DNA from: Limnohabitans sp.
GTDB taxonomy: Bacteria; Pseudomonadota; Gammaproteobacteria; Burkholderiales; Burkholderiaceae_C
Length of the DNA: 8,544 nucleotides
Reading direction: 5' to 3'
NCBI GenBank assembly: GCA_030729445.1
Contig: JANQXJ010000040.1
Coordinates: 1-8,544, forward strand
Shown here piece after piece: positions 1 to 6,691 of the stretch (its first letter is position 1; each line of letters begins with the position of its first letter). The notes under the pieces were generated by a model. The model was not told the DNA's origin and did no database searches. It saw nothing but the letters and a program-made list of their open reading frames with translations. The translations under genes and the position numbers were made by a program.

Positions 1-26
1 AAAAGAAGAAAACCTGGAGATAAGAC

Positions 27-1883
27 ATGAGCCAACTCTGGGACACCTCCGGCATCTTGCCGCAAAAAAATGTCGTCATGGCAGGCGAGACCATCCCTGC
101 CATTTTTTGGAATGCGGTGGACGCACGCGGCCCCAATGTCTGGATGCGCCAAAAAGACCTGGGCATCTGGCGCAGCTGGACCTGGAACGAGACCGCACAA
201 GCCGTGCGCGAAATCGGACACGGCCTGATGGCGCTGGGCTTTGAGGCGCGTCACACGGCTTCCATCTTGGCCAACACCAACATTGAGTGGGTGCTGTGCG
301 ATTTGGCCGTGCTGAGTGCGGGTGGCGTGTCCAACGGCATTTACCCGACCGATGCGGCCGAGCAGGTGCACTACCTGTGCGAAGACTCGGGCACCCGCGT
401 GCTGTTTGTCGAAGACGACGAGCAACTCGACAAGGCGCTGGCTGTGCGCGAGACCTTGCCCTTGTTGCAAAAAATCGTGGTGTTCGACATGGACGGATTG
501 CGCGACTTCCACGACCCGATGGTCATCAGCCTGAAACAGCTGCAAGACTTGGGTCGCGAACACGCCCAGCAACACCCCGACATGCTCACGCAGCGCAGCG
601 CAGCTTGCAAACCGGAAGATTTGGCCATCTTGGTCTACACCTCGGGCACCACCGGCAAGCCCAAGGGCGGCATGCACAGCCACCACGGACTGGTTTACAC
701 CGTGCGCGGCTACAACACCTTGATTGCCCGCGACGAGCGCGACGAGTGCATGTGCTTTTTGCCTTTGTGCCACATCGCTGAGCGCATGGGCGGTGAGTAT
801 TTCTCGATGTACACCGGGGCCAAACTCAACTTTGTCGAAAACCCCGAAACGGTGCCCGAAAACGTGCGTGAAATCGCGCCCACCGTGTTCACCGCCGTGC
901 CCCGTGTGTGGGAAAAGTTTTACTCAGGCGTGATGATCGCGCTCAAGGAAGCGGGCGGTTTGCAGCAAGCGGTGTATGGCTGGGCCATTGGTGTGGGCCA
1001 CCAAGTCGCCGATTTGGTGCTGGCACAAAAGCCGGTGCCTGGCAGCCTCAAGCTGCGCTTTCATGTGGCGCGTTTGTTGGCGCTCAACAACGTGCGCAAG
1101 ATGATCGGCATCCACCGTGCACGCTTTTTGGTGACCGGTGCAGCGCCGATTTCCCCCGATTTGGTGCGCTGGTATTTGGCGCTGGGCTTGCCCATGCTCG
1201 AAGTCTGGGGCATGACCGAGACCTGCGGTGCCGCCACCGGCGTGCCCGCTGACCGCATCAAGCCCGGCTCGATTGGCCCGGCTGCCGAGTACAACGAGAT
1301 GCGCCTAGACCCAGTGACCAGCGAGATTCTGGTGCGCGGCCCCAACGTGTTCATGGGTTACCTGAATTTGCCCGAAAAAACCGCCGAAACCATCGATGCC
1401 GACGGCTGGCTGCACACGGGCGATGTGGGTGTGGTGGACGAGGAAGGGTTTTTCCGCATCACCGATCGCATGAAAGACATCATCATCACAGCCGGGGGCA
1501 AGAACATCACCCCGAGCGAGCTGGAAAACGAACTGAAATTCTCGCCTTACGTCACCGATGCGGTGGTGATTGGCGACAAGCGACCTTATTTGACTGTGAT
1601 CATCATGATCGACCAGGAAAACGTGGAGAAATACGCGCAGGACAACGACGTGCCCTTCTCCAACTACGCCAGCCTCACGCACAGCGCTGAAGTGCAGGGT
1701 TTGATCCAGGCCGAAGTGGACCGCGTCAACAAGAAGTTTGCCCGCGTCGAGCAAATCAAAAAATTCTGGTTGCTCGACACGCAGCTGAGCGCCGAAGATG
1801 AAGAACTGACCCCGACCATGAAGCTCAAGCGCAAACTGGTCGAGAAGAAATATACGCCCCAGATCGAGGCGATGTACCGCTGA
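27..1883 (+). CDS. Long-chain-type AMP-forming acyl-CoA synthetase (COG1022 class)
   Basis: This 618-residue adenylate-forming enzyme is expected to convert a carboxylic acid, ATP and CoA into an acyl-CoA via an acyl-adenylate. The AMP-binding P-loop reads YTSGTTGKPKGG at residues 204-215. The A5-type motif is WGMTE at 394-398. The ribose-binding aspartate lies in HTGD (463-466), followed by the hinge segment around D480-R481 and the AGGKNITPSELE loop. K599 in PTMKLKRK fits the A10 catalytic lysine. The AVPRVWEK segment and the overall length resemble the long-chain/bubblegum-like COG1022 enzymes rather than short acyl ligases. The start at 27 is supported by GGAG at 16-19, seven bases upstream. 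No signal peptide is seen, so it is cytoplasmic or membrane-associated. It is probably co-transcribed with the binding protein 37 bases downstream and with genes left of the window. The substrate cannot be read from the sequence; long-chain, branched or aromatic acids all remain possible. Confidence 0.93.
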   Translation: MSQLWDTSGILPQKNVVMAGETIPAIFWNAVDARGPNVWMRQKDLGIWRSWTWNETAQAVREIGHGLMALGFEARHTASILANTNIEWVLCDLAVLSAGGVSNGIYPTDAAEQVHYLCEDSGTRVLFVEDDEQLDKALAVRETLPLLQKIVVFDMDGLRDFHDPMVISLKQLQDLGREHAQQHPDMLTQRSAACKPEDLAILVYTSGTTGKPKGGMHSHHGLVYTVRGYNTLIARDERDECMCFLPLCHIAERMGGEYFSMYTGAKLNFVENPETVPENVREIAPTVFTAVPRVWEKFYSGVMIALKEAGGLQQAVYGWAIGVGHQVADLVLAQKPVPGSLKLRFHVARLLALNNVRKMIGIHRARFLVTGAAPISPDLVRWYLALGLPMLEVWGMTETCGAATGVPADRIKPGSIGPAAEYNEMRLDPVTSEILVRGPNVFMGYLNLPEKTAETIDADGWLHTGDVGVVDEEGFFRITDRMKDIIITAGGKNITPSELENELKFSPYVTDAVVIGDKRPYLTVIIMIDQENVEKYAQDNDVPFSNYASLTHSAEVQGLIQAEVDRVNKKFARVEQIKKFWLLDTQLSAEDEELTPTMKLKRKLVEKKYTPQIEAMYR

Positions 1884-1906
1884 TTCAACTCACCCTTTTC
1901 TACAAC

Positions 1907-1911
1907 AGGAG
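1907..1911 (+). promoter_or_regulatory. Ribosome binding site of the substrate-binding protein gene
   Basis: AGGAG sits nine bases before the ATG at 1921 in the 37-base gap after the ligase stop. No promoter or terminator is evident in the gap, which supports co-transcription of the two genes. Confidence 0.7.
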
Positions 1912-1920
1912 ACCTGCAAC

Positions 1921-3090
1921 ATGAAAATTAAACTCAGCCTCATCGCCGCTGCGATGGCCCTGACCGCTGGCGCGGCCATGGCCCAGACGCAAGGCGTGTC
2001 CAAAACCGAAATCACCCTTGGCTCCATCCAGGATTTGTCGGGCCCCTTGGCGGGCTTTGGCAAACAGGTGCGCTTGGGCATGATGCTGCGCGTGGATGAA
2101 GCCAACGAGCAAGGCGGCATCAACGGCCGCAAGTTCAAGCTGCTGGTCGAAGACTCGGCCTATGACCCCCGCCGCGCCGTTTTGGCCGCGCAAAAGCTGG
2201 TCAACCAAGACAAAATTTTTGCCATGATCGGTCACATCGGTACGGCACAAAACATGGCCGCCATGCCGGTGCAGTTCCAGAAGAACGTGATCAACTTCTT
2301 CCCCGTCACAGCTGCGCGTGAAATGTACGAGCCCTTCCACAAGCTTAAGTACTCCTTTGCCGCCACCTACTACGACCAGATGCGTTTGGGTGTGCCGATC
2401 CTGGTGAAGGAAAAGAACGCCAAGCAAATTTGCGCCATGCACCAAGACGATGAATTTGGTCTGGAAGTGTTCCGCGGTGCCACAGCCGGCCTGCAGACCC
2501 TGGGCATGAAATTCGCAGAAGTCACGACCTACAAACGTGGTGCCACAGACTTTGCCTCGCAGATGCAAAAACTGGCCTCGGCCAAGTGCGACTTTGTGGT
2601 CATGGGCACCATCATCCGTGAAACCATTGGCGGCATTGCCACCGCACGCCGCTTGGGCTTCAACCCCACTTTCCTAGGTTCAAGCGCGTCTTACACCGAC
2701 TTGATTCACAAGTTGGGCGGCCCTGCCATGAACGGCTTTTACGCCACCATGTCGACCCAGCACCCTTACTTGGACGAGGCGGCTCAGCCTATTCGTTTCT
2801 GGGCCAACAAGTACAAGACCAAGTTCAACGAAGACCCGACCGTGTTCTCGGTTTATGGTTACAACGCCATCGATTCTTTCCTGCGTGCGGTTGAGAAATC
2901 AGGTGCCAACGTGACCACCGAGAGCATCATCAAGGCCATGGACACCATGGTGATCCCACCCGATATTTTCGGTACGGGCGAGATGACCTTCACTGCCACC
3001 AAGCGCTTGGGCAGCAATGCTTCGCGCATGTCACAAATCACCGACGGCCGCTGGAAAGTGACCTCGGGTTACTTCAGCGACAAGAAGTAA
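1921..3090 (+). CDS. Periplasmic substrate-binding protein of a HAAT-type (LivK-like) ABC transporter
   Basis: This 389-residue protein begins with a classic signal peptide: a lysine-containing N-terminus, a hydrophobic alanine/leucine core and an AMA site, with cleavage expected between A21 and Q22. No lipobox cysteine is present, so the mature protein should be soluble in the periplasm. The mature part starts with ITLGSIQDLSGPLAGFGK and contains GGINGRKFKLLVEDSAYDP, matching the type-I periplasmic binding fold of the branched-chain amino acid family (Peripla_BP_6). Two mature cysteines, in QICAMH and AKCDFV, could form a disulfide. Members of this family bind amino acids, amides, urea or organic acids. 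The adjacent acyl-CoA ligase suggests a carboxylic acid ligand here, which is inference. The permease and ATPase genes are not in the window and would be expected upstream. The gene is followed by an intrinsic terminator, so it is the last in its operon. Confidence 0.93.
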   Translation: MKIKLSLIAAAMALTAGAAMAQTQGVSKTEITLGSIQDLSGPLAGFGKQVRLGMMLRVDEANEQGGINGRKFKLLVEDSAYDPRRAVLAAQKLVNQDKIFAMIGHIGTAQNMAAMPVQFQKNVINFFPVTAAREMYEPFHKLKYSFAATYYDQMRLGVPILVKEKNAKQICAMHQDDEFGLEVFRGATAGLQTLGMKFAEVTTYKRGATDFASQMQKLASAKCDFVVMGTIIRETIGGIATARRLGFNPTFLGSSASYTDLIHKLGGPAMNGFYATMSTQHPYLDEAAQPIRFWANKYKTKFNEDPTVFSVYGYNAIDSFLRAVEKSGANVTTESIIKAMDTMVIPPDIFGTGEMTFTATKRLGSNASRMSQITDGRWKVTSGYFSDKK

Positions 3091-3115
3091 ATCCACCAAC
3101 ACCCGCTGTACGAAT

Positions 3116-3151
3116 AAACCGCCAGCGCCCGCGAGGGACTGGCGGTTTTTT
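3116..3151 (+). terminator. Rho-independent terminator after the substrate-binding protein gene
   Basis: AAACCGCCAG (3116-3125) pairs perfectly with CTGGCGGTTT (3139-3148). The intervening bases can form a small CCC/GGG stem capped by a GCGA (GNRA-type) tetraloop. A run of six T follows at 3146-3151. It lies 25 bases after the stop codon. The complementary strand also carries a short T-rich end, but no - strand gene runs into it. Confidence 0.9.
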
Positions 3152-3168
3152 CACATGCGCTTACCGCA

Positions 3169-3191
3169 GGTCGGGCCTTGATGCTCCGACC
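3169..3191. repeat. Inverted repeat / hairpin in the alx upstream region
   Basis: GGTCGG (3169-3174) is the exact reverse complement of CCGACC (3186-3191). Two further G-C pairs can form inside if T3185 is bulged, leaving a six-base loop. There is no T-run after it on either strand, so it is not a typical terminator. Its role is unknown. Confidence 0.5.
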
Positions 3192-3199
3192 ACCAACCC

Positions 3200-3216
3200 C
3201 TTGCCCAGCGGGCAAG
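3200..3216. repeat. Perfect 7-bp inverted repeat with a 3-base loop
   Basis: CTTGCCC (3200-3206) and GGGCAAG (3210-3216) are exact reverse complements separated by AGC. It sits eight bases after the preceding hairpin. No T-run follows on either strand. It could be a transcript-end or mRNA-stabilising hairpin, or a protein-binding dyad. Confidence 0.5.
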
Positions 3217-3332
3217 AATCCCTGCAAATCACACCTGTTCCAGCAGAAAAATTCAGTCAGACACTCCATTTTTTACGAAGTTAATAGCCTTTTGAATCAG
3301 AAAAAAATTGCGCCTTCTGCCCTAGACTTCAA

Positions 3333-3390
3333 GCCGCTCACCGGGATTGTTGTTCACGCGGCAGGTCGTCCCGGTGCTTTGGATTTTTTT
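3333..3390 (+). promoter_or_regulatory. Candidate attenuator or structured leader element before alx
   Basis: CACCGGGA (3339-3346) and TCCCGGTG (3369-3376) form a perfect 8-bp stem. Seven bases later a run of seven T begins (3384-3390), only 20 bases before the alx ATG. A second pairing, GCCGC (3333-3337) with GCGGC (3358-3362), interleaves with the first. The two could therefore form a pseudoknot or be alternative folds. This is the kind of arrangement used for premature termination control, but the 22-base loop and the gap before the T-run make it non-canonical. The yybP-ykoY manganese aptamer known upstream of E. coli alx is not recognisable here. Confidence 0.4.
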
Positions 3391-3410
3391 GCCGGATTTG
3401 AAAGGTCTTT

Positions 3411-4358
3411 ATGGAAACCGTTGCCCCTCTTTGGTTGTGGGCCACTTTTGTGGCCATCGTGCTGGTGTCGCTCTTCGTCGATTTTGTCGTGCTCAAAAAG
3501 CAGGGGGCACACGACATCGGCGTCAAGGAAGCGTTCAACTGGTCGCTGATCTGGATTGCCTTGAGTTTTTTGTTCAACGGTTTGTTTTGGTTCGCCATCC
3601 GCGACACCACGGGCTCGGTGGAGATTGCCAACACCAAGTCGCTGGAGTTTCTGACGGGTTACCTGATTGAGAAATCATTGGCGGTGGACAACATCTTTGT
3701 TTTCCTGATGATCTTCACCTACTTTGCCGTGCCCTCGCATTTCCAAAAGCGTGTGCTGATGATCGGCATCATCGGGGCCATCGTGCTGCGCACCATCATG
3801 ATTTTGGTGGGTGGCTGGTTGCTCCAGCAGTTCCACTGGATCTTGTACGTGTTTGGTGCTTTCCTGATTCTCACGGGCGTGAAGATGTGGTGGGCCGCTG
3901 GCCAGGAGCCTTCGCTGGACGATAACCCTGCGCTCAAGTTGCTGCGCAAAATTTTGCCTGTCAGCAAAGACTACGACGGTGAAAAATTCTGGACCATGGA
4001 GAATGGCAAGAAGATCGCGACCCCGCTGTTCATGGTGATCTGCCTGATTGCTTTGACCGATGTGATCTTTGCGGTGGACTCGATCCCGGCGATTTTTGCG
4101 ATCACTTCGGACCCCTTCATTGTGCTGACCAGCAACGTGTTCGCGATCCTGGGTTTGCGTGCCATGTATTTCTTGCTGGCGGCGGTGGCCAACAAGTTCC
4201 ACCTGCTCAACTACGGCCTGGCTGTGATCCTGGTGTTCATCGGCACCAAGATGTGCCTGATCGACGTGTTCAAGATTCCAGTGAGCATCTCGCTGGGTGT
4301 GGTGGTCGGCATCCTGGCCGTGACCATGTTGTTGAGTGTGCGCTCAGCCAAGTCCTGA
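3411..4358 (+). CDS. alx: TerC-family integral membrane protein, Alx subgroup (probable Mn2+ transport)
   Basis: This 315-residue protein has about nine hydrophobic segments, at roughly 7-27, 43-63, 88-108, 118-138, 143-160, 204-228, 236-256, 263-280 and 290-312. A hydrophilic loop lies near 163-203. TerC hallmarks are LTGYLIEKSLAVDN (E87, D93) and TDVIFAVDSIPAIFAIT (D217, D223), followed by DPFIVLTSNVFAILGLRAMYFLL. It resembles E. coli Alx along its whole length. Family knowledge links Alx/TerC proteins to manganese export and to metal supply for secreted enzymes; older names refer to tellurite resistance, for which nothing here gives direct support. Relative to E. coli Alx as I recall it, a membrane glutamate (E213) is replaced by A214. 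The ATG is preceded by AAAGG. It appears to be a single-gene transcript, with a terminator on each side and a possible attenuator in its leader. Confidence 0.92.
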   Translation: METVAPLWLWATFVAIVLVSLFVDFVVLKKQGAHDIGVKEAFNWSLIWIALSFLFNGLFWFAIRDTTGSVEIANTKSLEFLTGYLIEKSLAVDNIFVFLMIFTYFAVPSHFQKRVLMIGIIGAIVLRTIMILVGGWLLQQFHWILYVFGAFLILTGVKMWWAAGQEPSLDDNPALKLLRKILPVSKDYDGEKFWTMENGKKIATPLFMVICLIALTDVIFAVDSIPAIFAITSDPFIVLTSNVFAILGLRAMYFLLAAVANKFHLLNYGLAVILVFIGTKMCLIDVFKIPVSISLGVVVGILAVTMLLSVRSAKS

Positions 4359-4376
4359 CGCGCTGCGCTCTTGAAG

Positions 4377-4410
4377 AAGCCTCCATGGTCATCAGCCTTG
4401 GGGGCTTTTT
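4377..4410 (+). terminator. Rho-independent terminator after alx
   Basis: AAGCCTCC (4377-4384) pairs with GGGGGCTT (4400-4407), an 8-bp stem with one G-U wobble in the + transcript. T's run from 4406 to 4410. It lies 18 bases after the alx stop. On the - strand the wobble becomes a C-A mismatch and there is no good T-run, so it should act mainly on alx. Confidence 0.7.
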
Positions 4411-4470
4411 GACTTCCGAAGCTGCGGTATCTTTGAGTGTCCGTGTCTACCTGTTTTTTGACTTCGTGAC

Positions 4471-5364
4471 TCAATGGGCTGCGACATTGGCCTGCAAGAG
4501 CCGATGCACCAGCGGGTGCTGCACCTTCTTTTCGGTGCCGATGGCAAAAAAGTTTTCCTTCACGCCTTCGCAGGGACCCAGGCGCTGCACGTCGTAATGC
4601 GCCAGCAGCTCGTCGTGCACCCACTCGGCAGCCGGGAACACGCCCATGCCACTTTCCCCAAAGGTTTTGAGCAAGGCACTGTCTTCGAACTCGCCCACGA
4701 TGCGCGGGCGGATGCCATGCTGTTCAAACCAATGGTCCAACCGGGCGCGCACGGCGGTGTGGCCGGTGGGCAGCAGCACAGGCACATCGGCCAGGCTGGC
4801 TGGAAACTTCTTTTTGGCTGCCTTGACCAGCGCCGCCGTGCCATACCAGGACACGGGTGATGTGCCCAGGGCATGGTTGTAGAGCTTGATGTTGGCGTTG
4901 CCCGGTGCGGGCCGGTCCGAGAGCACCACATCCAGGCGGTGCAAGGCCAGGTCGCCCAGCAGGTCGTCGAACTCGCCTTCGTGGCAGAGCAAGCGCAAGT
5001 GGGGCTCGCCCATGACCGGTTGCATCAGGCGGCGCACCACCAGTTTGGGCAAGCCATCCGAAATGCCTGCGGCCAGACGTACGGTGGGTGAACTCACCGC
5101 ATCCCGCACCATCGCAGGCAAGTTTTCACCCAACTGAAAAATTTGGTCCGCTTGTTGCATGGCCGCCAGCCCGGCATCGGTCAGCACCAGGCCGCGCCCG
5201 GCCGGTTTGAGCAGGGCGTAGCCCAAAGATCGCTCCAGCTCACGCACCTGGGCACTCACGGTTTGCACCGCCATGCCCAGCTTGTCGGCGGCTCGGGTGA
5301 TGCCACCCTCCTTGGCCACGACCCAGAAGTAATACAGGTGCTTGTAGTTGAAGGTGGTGCGCAT
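4471..5364 (-). CDS. nhaR: LysR-family transcriptional regulator, NhaR type
   Basis: This 297-residue regulator has an N-terminal winged helix-turn-helix, with the HTH at about residues 22-43 (ITRAADKLGMAVQTVSAQVREL) and a C-terminal effector domain from about residue 93. The opening FNYKHLYYFWVVAKEGG, LDVVLSDRPAP (144-154) and GEFEDSALLKTFG (224-236) match the NhaR branch of the LysR family. E. coli NhaR activates the Na+/H+ antiporter gene nhaA in response to sodium and alkaline conditions. The effector of this protein is unknown and no antiporter gene is in the window. The start at 5364 is chosen because NhaR proteins begin just before the NY.HLYYFW motif; no clear Shine-Dalgarno site precedes it. 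It lies downstream of the acyl-CoA dehydrogenase on the same strand after a 157-base gap with its own promoter-like sequence, and it converges with alx. Confidence 0.9.
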   Translation of the reverse strand: MRTTFNYKHLYYFWVVAKEGGITRAADKLGMAVQTVSAQVRELERSLGYALLKPAGRGLVLTDAGLAAMQQADQIFQLGENLPAMVRDAVSSPTVRLAAGISDGLPKLVVRRLMQPVMGEPHLRLLCHEGEFDDLLGDLALHRLDVVLSDRPAPGNANIKLYNHALGTSPVSWYGTAALVKAAKKKFPASLADVPVLLPTGHTAVRARLDHWFEQHGIRPRIVGEFEDSALLKTFGESGMGVFPAAEWVHDELLAHYDVQRLGPCEGVKENFFAIGTEKKVQHPLVHRLLQANVAAH

Positions 5365-5397
5365 GGCAGTTTTTTTGAGCGTATGAATGAAGCATTA

Positions 5398-5435
5398 TCT
5401 GATTTAACGGAAGTCACGAGAGTCGTCAAATCAGA
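5398..5435 (-). promoter_or_regulatory. Candidate nhaR promoter overlapped by a perfect dyad (possible autoregulatory operator)
   Basis: On the - strand, TTGACG (5429-5424) and TTAAAT (5407-5402) are separated by 16 bases and resemble -35 and -10 boxes (5/6 and 4/6 matches). The dyad TCTGATTT (5398-5405) / AAATCAGA (5428-5435) is perfect, with arm centres 30 bp apart, and its arms overlap both boxes. The dyad ends 33 bases before the nhaR start codon. LysR proteins often repress their own genes by binding such dyads. No T-run follows it, so it is not a good terminator for the gene upstream. Confidence 0.45.
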
Positions 5436-5521
5436 GGGCGTGGCATCGGTGCTTTTCTCATGGCAGTGACATCAGCCGTTTGTCGGGGCTTGTCGATACC
5501 TGAAGGCTTTTGGTGCGTGAC

Positions 5522-6691
5522 TCAAATCCCCAACTGCTTGGCTGCCAGCTCTTTCATGATCTCTTCGGCACCGCCGCCGATCATCATCACTTTCACTTCG
5601 CGGTAAACCCGCTCGCTCACGGTGCCGCGCATGTAGCCCATGCCGCCCAGCATTTGCACCGCGGCATCGGCGCAAAACTGCATGGTTTGGGTGGCGTGGT
5701 TTTTCAGCAGACACACCTGGGCCACCCACTCGGCACCGGTCTGGCCCGCATCGGCTTGCTGCGTCACGGCATCGACCCAGGCTTGGGTCGATGAGATGCG
5801 CATTTGCATGTCCATCAGTTTGTGTCGGATCGCTTGCCGCTCGATCAGGGCCGCGCCAAAGGTCTGGCGTTGGCGTGCCCAGTCCAGCGCTTCGTCAAAA
5901 CAAGCCTGTGCAAAACCCAGTGCCATGGCCGACATGGCCAAGCGCTCGCCGTTGAAGTTGCCCATGATCATCTTGAAGCCTGCGCCTTCGTCGCCCAGGC
6001 GGTAACGCTGGGGCACGCGCACACCGTCAAAGCGCAGCTGCGCCGTGTCCGAGCTGTGCCAACCCATCTTGTGAAGGCGCGTGCGCGTGATTCCGGGCGT
6101 GTCACCGGGCACCACCAGCATCGAGATGCCGCTGGCCCCTTTGCTGGCCGGGTGGGTGCGCACGGCCAACGTGATCCAGTCGGCCCGCAGGCCCGAGGTG
6201 ATGAAGACTTTTTCGCCGTCGATCACGTAGTCGCCACCATCGGCTCGCGCCGTGGTGCGCAGGCTGGCCACGTCCGAGCCACCAACGGGCTCGGTGATGG
6301 CCAGTGCCGCGATGCGCTCGCCGAGTAGAACCGGGGGTACCACTTCGGCCTGCAGCTCGGCACTGCCATGCGCCATGACCGGCGGCAGGCCGATGTTGAG
6401 CGAGAAAAGACTGGCCATCACACCGCCACTGCCGCCATAACGCGCCAGGGTTTGCGACATCAGGTTGCGCGCACGCCAAGGTGCGGGTGTACCGCCCAAG
6501 TGCTCGGGATAGCCCAAGCCCAGCAGGCCCAGCTGTGCGGCTTGGGTGTAAAGCGATCGGTCAAATTGACCGGCTTCTTCCCAAGCGGGCACATGTGGGG
6601 CGATGGCTTGTTTGGCAAAGCGCTCCACGGTGGTCTGCAGGCTTTGCAGGTCTTCGGTGGTGAAATCGGTGGTGAATCCAGCGGTGCTCAT
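5522..6691 (-). CDS. Acyl-CoA dehydrogenase with LCAD/IVD-type active site
   Basis: This 389-residue flavoprotein introduces the alpha-beta double bond into an acyl-CoA and should pass electrons to electron-transfer flavoprotein. It has the N-terminal helical domain (about 10-125), the FAD/substrate signature ALAITEPVGGSDVASLRTTA (129-148), FITSG (163-167), SSDTAQLRFDGVRVP (213-227), RQTFGAAL (275-282) and a C-terminal LGGMGYMRG...IGGGAEEIMKELA segment. The usual IYEGT glutamate is absent there (IGGGA, 371-375). E249 in NGERL occupies the base position used in long-chain and isovaleryl-CoA dehydrogenases. The start at 6691 is chosen because an ATGA overlap joins it to the stop of the carboxylase gene, with GGAAGGA (6704-6698) six bases upstream; an in-frame extension to 6964 would run through the biotinyl domain of that gene. 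Likely substrates are branched short-chain or citronellyl-type acyl-CoAs, given the carboxylase partner. This substrate range is inferred. Confidence 0.92.
   Translation of the reverse strand: MSTAGFTTDFTTEDLQSLQTTVERFAKQAIAPHVPAWEEAGQFDRSLYTQAAQLGLLGLGYPEHLGGTPAPWRARNLMSQTLARYGGSGGVMASLFSLNIGLPPVMAHGSAELQAEVVPPVLLGERIAALAITEPVGGSDVASLRTTARADGGDYVIDGEKVFITSGLRADWITLAVRTHPASKGASGISMLVVPGDTPGITRTRLHKMGWHSSDTAQLRFDGVRVPQRYRLGDEGAGFKMIMGNFNGERLAMSAMALGFAQACFDEALDWARQRQTFGAALIERQAIRHKLMDMQMRISSTQAWVDAVTQQADAGQTGAEWVAQVCLLKNHATQTMQFCADAAVQMLGGMGYMRGTVSERVYREVKVMMIGGGAEEIMKELAAKQLGI

Larger units (their letters stand above)
3152..3410 (+). other. Non-coding region upstream of alx, with hairpins and an AT-rich segment
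   Basis: There are 259 bases between the upstream terminator and the alx start, and no credible gene. From left to right it holds a hairpin at 3169-3191, a second at 3200-3216, an AT-rich segment at about 3246-3310 that is the likeliest place for the alx promoter, and a dyad plus T-run at 3339-3390. I could not assign convincing -35/-10 boxes. The alx ribosome binding site is AAAGG at 3401-3405, five bases before the ATG. Confidence 0.6.

Noticed and set aside
1900..2568. Long - strand open frame (222 codons) opposite the substrate-binding protein gene
   Set aside because: It is histidine/glycine-rich with no recognisable motif, and the opposite strand encodes a clear full-length protein. 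It is a by-product of GC-rich codon use.
3152..3410. yybP-ykoY manganese riboswitch upstream of alx
   Set aside because: Expected from the E. coli alx gene, but I could not find its conserved core sequence here. A covariance-model search would settle it.
3178..3549. + strand open frame starting in the intergenic region and running into alx in another frame
   Set aside because: Its second half overlaps alx out of frame. Its first half covers hairpins and an AT-rich segment and shows no protein-like pattern.
4406..4465. Direct repeat TTTTTGACTTC at 4406-4416 and 4455-4465
   Set aside because: It is only 11 bases, half of it a T-run that belongs to the terminator at the first copy. It is likely chance or a small local duplication.
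5436..5521. Possible terminator between the acyl-CoA dehydrogenase and nhaR
   Set aside because: Only short, weak pairings are visible and there is no T-run on the - strand, so termination or read-through into nhaR cannot be decided.
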